DNA of 64,000 bases, taken from Fusicatenibacter_A intestinipullorum (GTDB taxonomy: Bacteria > Bacillota > Negativicutes > Acidaminococcales > Acidaminococcaceae). Positions 61,539 to 64,000 of this stretch are shown in pieces. A model generated the notes under the pieces. It saw only the letters and a program-made list of their open reading frames with translations, was not told the DNA's origin and did not search any database. A program made the position numbers and the translations under genes. Each line of letters opens with the position of its first letter. The stretch's first letter is position 1. The DNA is taken from positions 186,001 through 250,000 of the forward strand of contig DWZP01000031.1 of the NCBI GenBank assembly GCA_019117495.1. The letters run 5' to 3'.

Positions 61539-62327
61539 TTATCTGTTCCAGGGTATGGCGCGGTTTTCTGCCCATTGCAAAAGCAGGTTAAACACCAGCC
61601 CCAAAAGAGAAAGCACAATTACGCCTGCCATTAAGCGGTCGGTAATCATCAAATCGCCGTAATGCAGTATCAGCGCGCCGATGCCTTCCTGTGCGGCAAT
61701 CATTTCAGCGGCAACCAGAAGCAGAAGCGAGGTTCCTGCCGCAAGGCGCAGCCCGGCAAAAATCATGGGCAGGGCTGCCGGAAGCACAACTTTTTTTAAG
61801 GTCATCCAGCGGGTGGCGTTAAAGCTTACGGCTACCTTTATTAAAAGCGGGTCTACATTCTTTACGCCGGAATATGTATTCATGGCTACCGGAAAGAACA
61901 CGCCCAGCGCGATAATGGTTACTTTGCTGAGTTCGCCGATGCCGAGCCATAAAATAAACAGCGGCAGCAGCGCAATTTTAGGTATAGGGTACAGCGCGTT
62001 TACAATGGGCGAGCCAATGCGGTCAATCAGTGCGGAAGTGCCGGTAAAAAGCCCTACGGCAAGACCGATAACGCTGCCGAGCACAAAGCCCAGAATAATG
62101 CGGTACATACTTGCAGCAAGGCTTGCAGCTATTTCTCCGCCCGCAACCATATCAGCAAGCGCGCTTAAAATACCTGTCGGTGAAGGCAGAAACAGCAGCG
62201 AAACAATGCCTGCACGGCAGATGAGCTCCCAGATTATCAGCAGCACAATGACGGAAAGTGCGGAAACCCATACCGGATAAGTTTTTTGCCAGCTGTGCAT
62301 TTTATCGGTAATTTTATATTCATTCAT
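61539..62327 (-). CDS. ABC transporter permease, SsuC/TauC type
   Basis: A 262-residue permease with about six helices. The EAA-type docking loop is LIKVAVSFNATRWMTLKKVVLPAALPMIFAGLRLA, and the ALYPIPKIALLPLFILWLGIG segment is the signature of the nitrate/sulfonate/taurine permease class. It starts 8 nt inside the ATPase gene (ATPase stop at 62320), so both are translated together. Substrate could be a sulfonate, a thiamine precursor or another aromatic; context does not decide. Confidence 0.92.
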   Translation of the reverse strand: MNEYKITDKMHSWQKTYPVWVSALSVIVLLIIWELICRAGIVSLLFLPSPTGILSALADMVAGGEIAASLAASMYRIILGFVLGSVIGLAVGLFTGTSALIDRIGSPIVNALYPIPKIALLPLFILWLGIGELSKVTIIALGVFFPVAMNTYSGVKNVDPLLIKVAVSFNATRWMTLKKVVLPAALPMIFAGLRLAAGTSLLLLVAAEMIAAQEGIGALILHYGDLMITDRLMAGVIVLSLLGLVFNLLLQWAENRAIPWNR

Positions 62328-63108
62328 TGCCTTCCACCTCCATTAAGGCTGCGCGTGCGTCTTTGCTGATGTGTTCCCAGATAATGCGGATATATTCGGC
62401 AATTTCTTCGGTGTGCTGCGGCAGTTCGCGTTCTGCGCGCGGTATGCCGATATTTAAAATGCGGCTTATTTTGCCCGGGCGGCGCGAAAGCAGCACAACA
62501 CGGTCGGCAAGCATAACGGCTTCCTGAATGTTATGGGTTACATATAAAGTGCTGAGGCGCGTTTTATCCCACAGAGTAACAAGTTCTTCCTGCATAATGG
62601 TGCGCGTCTGCGCGTCCAGCGCACTGAAAGGCTCGTCCATCAAAAGCAGGTCGGGGTTAATTACAAGGGCGCGGGCAATGCCTACGCGCTGGCGCATGCC
62701 GCCGCTTAAATGGTGCGGCAGTGCTTTTTCAAAGCCGGTTAAGCCAACAAGGTTTATGTAGTGGCTTATGCGGTCTTTTTGTTCCTGCCTGGGCACGCCC
62801 ATTGCTTCCAGCCCAAAGGCGATATTATCGTAAACGCTGCGCCATGGAAAAAGCCCAGTTTCCTGAAAAACAATGCCGGTGCGCGGTACATGCCCCTGCG
62901 GCAGGTGCGTGAAGCTGGCGCTGCCGCTTGTCGGCGCAAGCAGCCCGGCTGTGATGTTTAAAAGTGTGGATTTGCCGCAGCCTGATGGGCCAACCAGGGC
63001 GACAAATTCTTCTTCGTTTACGGTAAGGTTGATATCCTGCAAAACAGGCAGGTTATGCCCTGTGCGCGAAACGAAACTTTTACTTACGTTGTCTATAACG
63101 AGTTTCAT
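62320..63108 (-). CDS. ABC transporter ATP-binding protein, SsuB/TauB type
   Basis: A 262-residue ATPase. ATG 63108 follows GGAGG; a TTG four codons upstream lies inside that site. Walker A is GPSGCGKST, signature LSGGMRQR, Walker B LLLMDEPFSALDAQT, and the H-loop is in YVTHNIQEAVMLADRV. It pairs with the downstream permease. A terminator-like hairpin sits between it and the upstream binding-protein gene. Confidence 0.93.
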   Translation of the reverse strand: MKLVIDNVSKSFVSRTGHNLPVLQDINLTVNEEEFVALVGPSGCGKSTLLNITAGLLAPTSGSASFTHLPQGHVPRTGIVFQETGLFPWRSVYDNIAFGLEAMGVPRQEQKDRISHYINLVGLTGFEKALPHHLSGGMRQRVGIARALVINPDLLLMDEPFSALDAQTRTIMQEELVTLWDKTRLSTLYVTHNIQEAVMLADRVVLLSRRPGKISRILNIGIPRAERELPQHTEEIAEYIRIIWEHISKDARAALMEVEGNE

Positions 63109-63121
63109 AAGTGCCTCCAAA

Positions 63122-63150
63122 TAAAAAGGGCGGAAGCTGTTCCGCCCTTA
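63122..63150 (-). terminator. Hairpin inside the ABC operon (partial terminator)
   Basis: On the minus strand AAGGGCGGAA and TTCCGCCCTT form a stem followed by TTTTA. It lies between the binding-protein gene and the ATPase gene and may favour expression of the binding protein. Confidence 0.65.
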
Positions 63151-63155
63151 AATTG

Positions 63156-64000
63156 TTACTGTGCCAGTGCTTTTTCCAGCAGAGTGGTATTTGCTACTTT
63201 GGCAGGGTCAAGGGTGCCCTGCATCATACCGTGTGAAGAATACCAGTCAATCTGTGTTTTAATATCGTCCGCCATAAGTTTGCCGTCGCGGTCAATGTAC
63301 GGCAGGCCAAGTTTAATATCACCGGCAGGGGCTTTTACATATTTGGCAATAATGCTTACAACTTCATCAAGTTTTTTGGGGTCTTTCTTTTCAATGGCTG
63401 CTTCGTAATAATAATGGCAGGCCTTGTTATAGGCTTTTAAAAAGCGGATGTTGGCGTCTTCGTTTTTCATAAATTCAGGCGAGAAGAACAGTGCGGAAGT
63501 CTGATAAGGAATGATGTCGCCAACCTGCACAATGGTTTGCGCCGTGCCTGCGGTCTGCATTTTTGTGATGTTGGGCTCGTTTAAAATTGCGCCGTCAATC
63601 TGGTTGCTTTCAAGCGCTGCCATTACGGCGCTTACTTTGCCGAGCGGCACAAGTTCCACATCGTCGAGGCTCATGCCTTTCTGTTCAAGCATTCTGCCCA
63701 GCATATAATGGAAGGTGGAACCTTTTTGTGTAATGCCGATGCGTTTGCCTTTAATGCTTTCCAGGCTGGTAAAGCCGCTGTTATAAGCATTTGCCGCAGC
63801 AACAAGTGCGGAAGAAGGGAAGCCTTTTTCTTCGCGGCCTTTATCGGCAACAATTGCCAGCTGCTGGCCGCTTGCCGCCATGTTAAAGAGGCTTGCGGTA
63901 ATGCCGGTTGCGCCTACGTCAACCTGAGAAGAAGCAGTTGCAACGGCAATTGGGTGTGCCGCGTCAAACCATTCCGGCTGTATTTCTATATTCTGTTCGG
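63156..64000 (-). CDS. ABC transporter substrate-binding protein, NMT1/SsuA type (partial)
   Basis: The frame is open to the right edge, so the signal peptide and N-terminus are missing. About 281 residues remain. They include AAHPIAVATASSQVDVGATGITASLFN, then GREEKGFPSSALVAAANAYNSGFTSLESIKGKRIGITQKGSTFHYMLG-type text (KRIGITQKGSTFHYML) and EPNITKMQ, as in the NMT1/SsuA-like periplasmic binding family. It belongs to the operon with the SsuB/SsuC-type genes and should deliver the ligand to them. Confidence 0.88.
   Translation of the reverse strand, partial: EQNIEIQPEWFDAAHPIAVATASSQVDVGATGITASLFNMAASGQQLAIVADKGREEKGFPSSALVAAANAYNSGFTSLESIKGKRIGITQKGSTFHYMLGRMLEQKGMSLDDVELVPLGKVSAVMAALESNQIDGAILNEPNITKMQTAGTAQTIVQVGDIIPYQTSALFFSPEFMKNEDANIRFLKAYNKACHYYYEAAIEKKDPKKLDEVVSIIAKYVKAPAGDIKLGLPYIDRDGKLMADDIKTQIDWYSSHGMMQGTLDPAKVANTTLLEKALAQ

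Overview
This 64 kb window reads as chromosome of an anaerobic, diderm-type Firmicute. The best guess is class Negativicutes, perhaps an Acidaminococcaceae member such as Phascolarctobacterium. The reasons are the Firmicute-style block rpmE-DUF1385-prfA-prmC-sua5-rpiB-ywlG-glyA-upp-comEB-wecA-wecB-atp, a DegV/FakA fatty-acid kinase pair, a PerR-type Fur protein, T-box and ZTP leaders, and strong sigma-A promoters. The taxonomic call is inference, since no rRNA gene lies in the window. Coding density is high and most genes are housekeeping or small-molecule transport.

Layout. 1-4.6 kb: the 3' end of a CstA-like gene, an exported CsgG-like protein, DegV + FakA, and a two-gene LysO lysine exporter. 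4.6-6.2 kb: an AT-rich island with two reverse-strand genes of probable immunity type, bracketed by two copies of one hairpin. 6.2-12.2 kb: a frameshifted tex, perR-like fur, deoC, walJ, htrA, rlmH. 12.2-16.5 kb: a GNAT acetyltransferase with a damaged 5' end, a paired chromate transporter, a noncoding element with inverted-repeat ends, a type I toxin-antitoxin locus, and an OFA-family MFS transporter under a ZTP riboswitch. 16.5-26 kb: ABC-F, MATE, LysE, cupin, a polar amino-acid ABC transporter, a FlK-like thioesterase, LarE, tRNA-Ala(GGC), a DUF4258/YgiT pair and a NuoE-like protein. 26.4-36.5 kb: the translation, one-carbon, pyrimidine-salvage and cell-envelope block listed above. 36.5-43.7 kb: the F-type ATP synthase operon. 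43.8-52.1 kb: ftsH, a DASS transporter, csoR, a small membrane protein, a metal P-type ATPase with a CsoR-type operator, DUF523, a frameshifted EamA gene and YitT. 52.3-57 kb: ispE-gntR-glmU-prs-pth. 57-64 kb: a T-box-controlled BASS transporter, a second MATE with an attenuator-like leader, an aminotransferase, and a nitrate/sulfonate-type ABC transporter running off the edge.

The most unusual object is the ATP synthase alpha gene (39035-40867). Its product starts with a C-terminal delta/OSCP domain joined directly to a full alpha subunit. No separate atpH exists in the operon, and only 92 nt separate atpF from the fusion, so the N-terminal helical domain of delta has no coding space. If real, every alpha subunit would carry a delta C-terminal domain, which changes the usual one-delta stator design.

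Three genes (tex, the GNAT gene, the EamA gene) each look broken by exactly one missing base, two of them in A/T runs. This could be assembly error rather than biology. RNA regulation is prominent: a ZTP riboswitch with overlapping terminator, a T-box leader, a leader terminator before the second MATE gene, and a convergent antisense RNA at the type I toxin.
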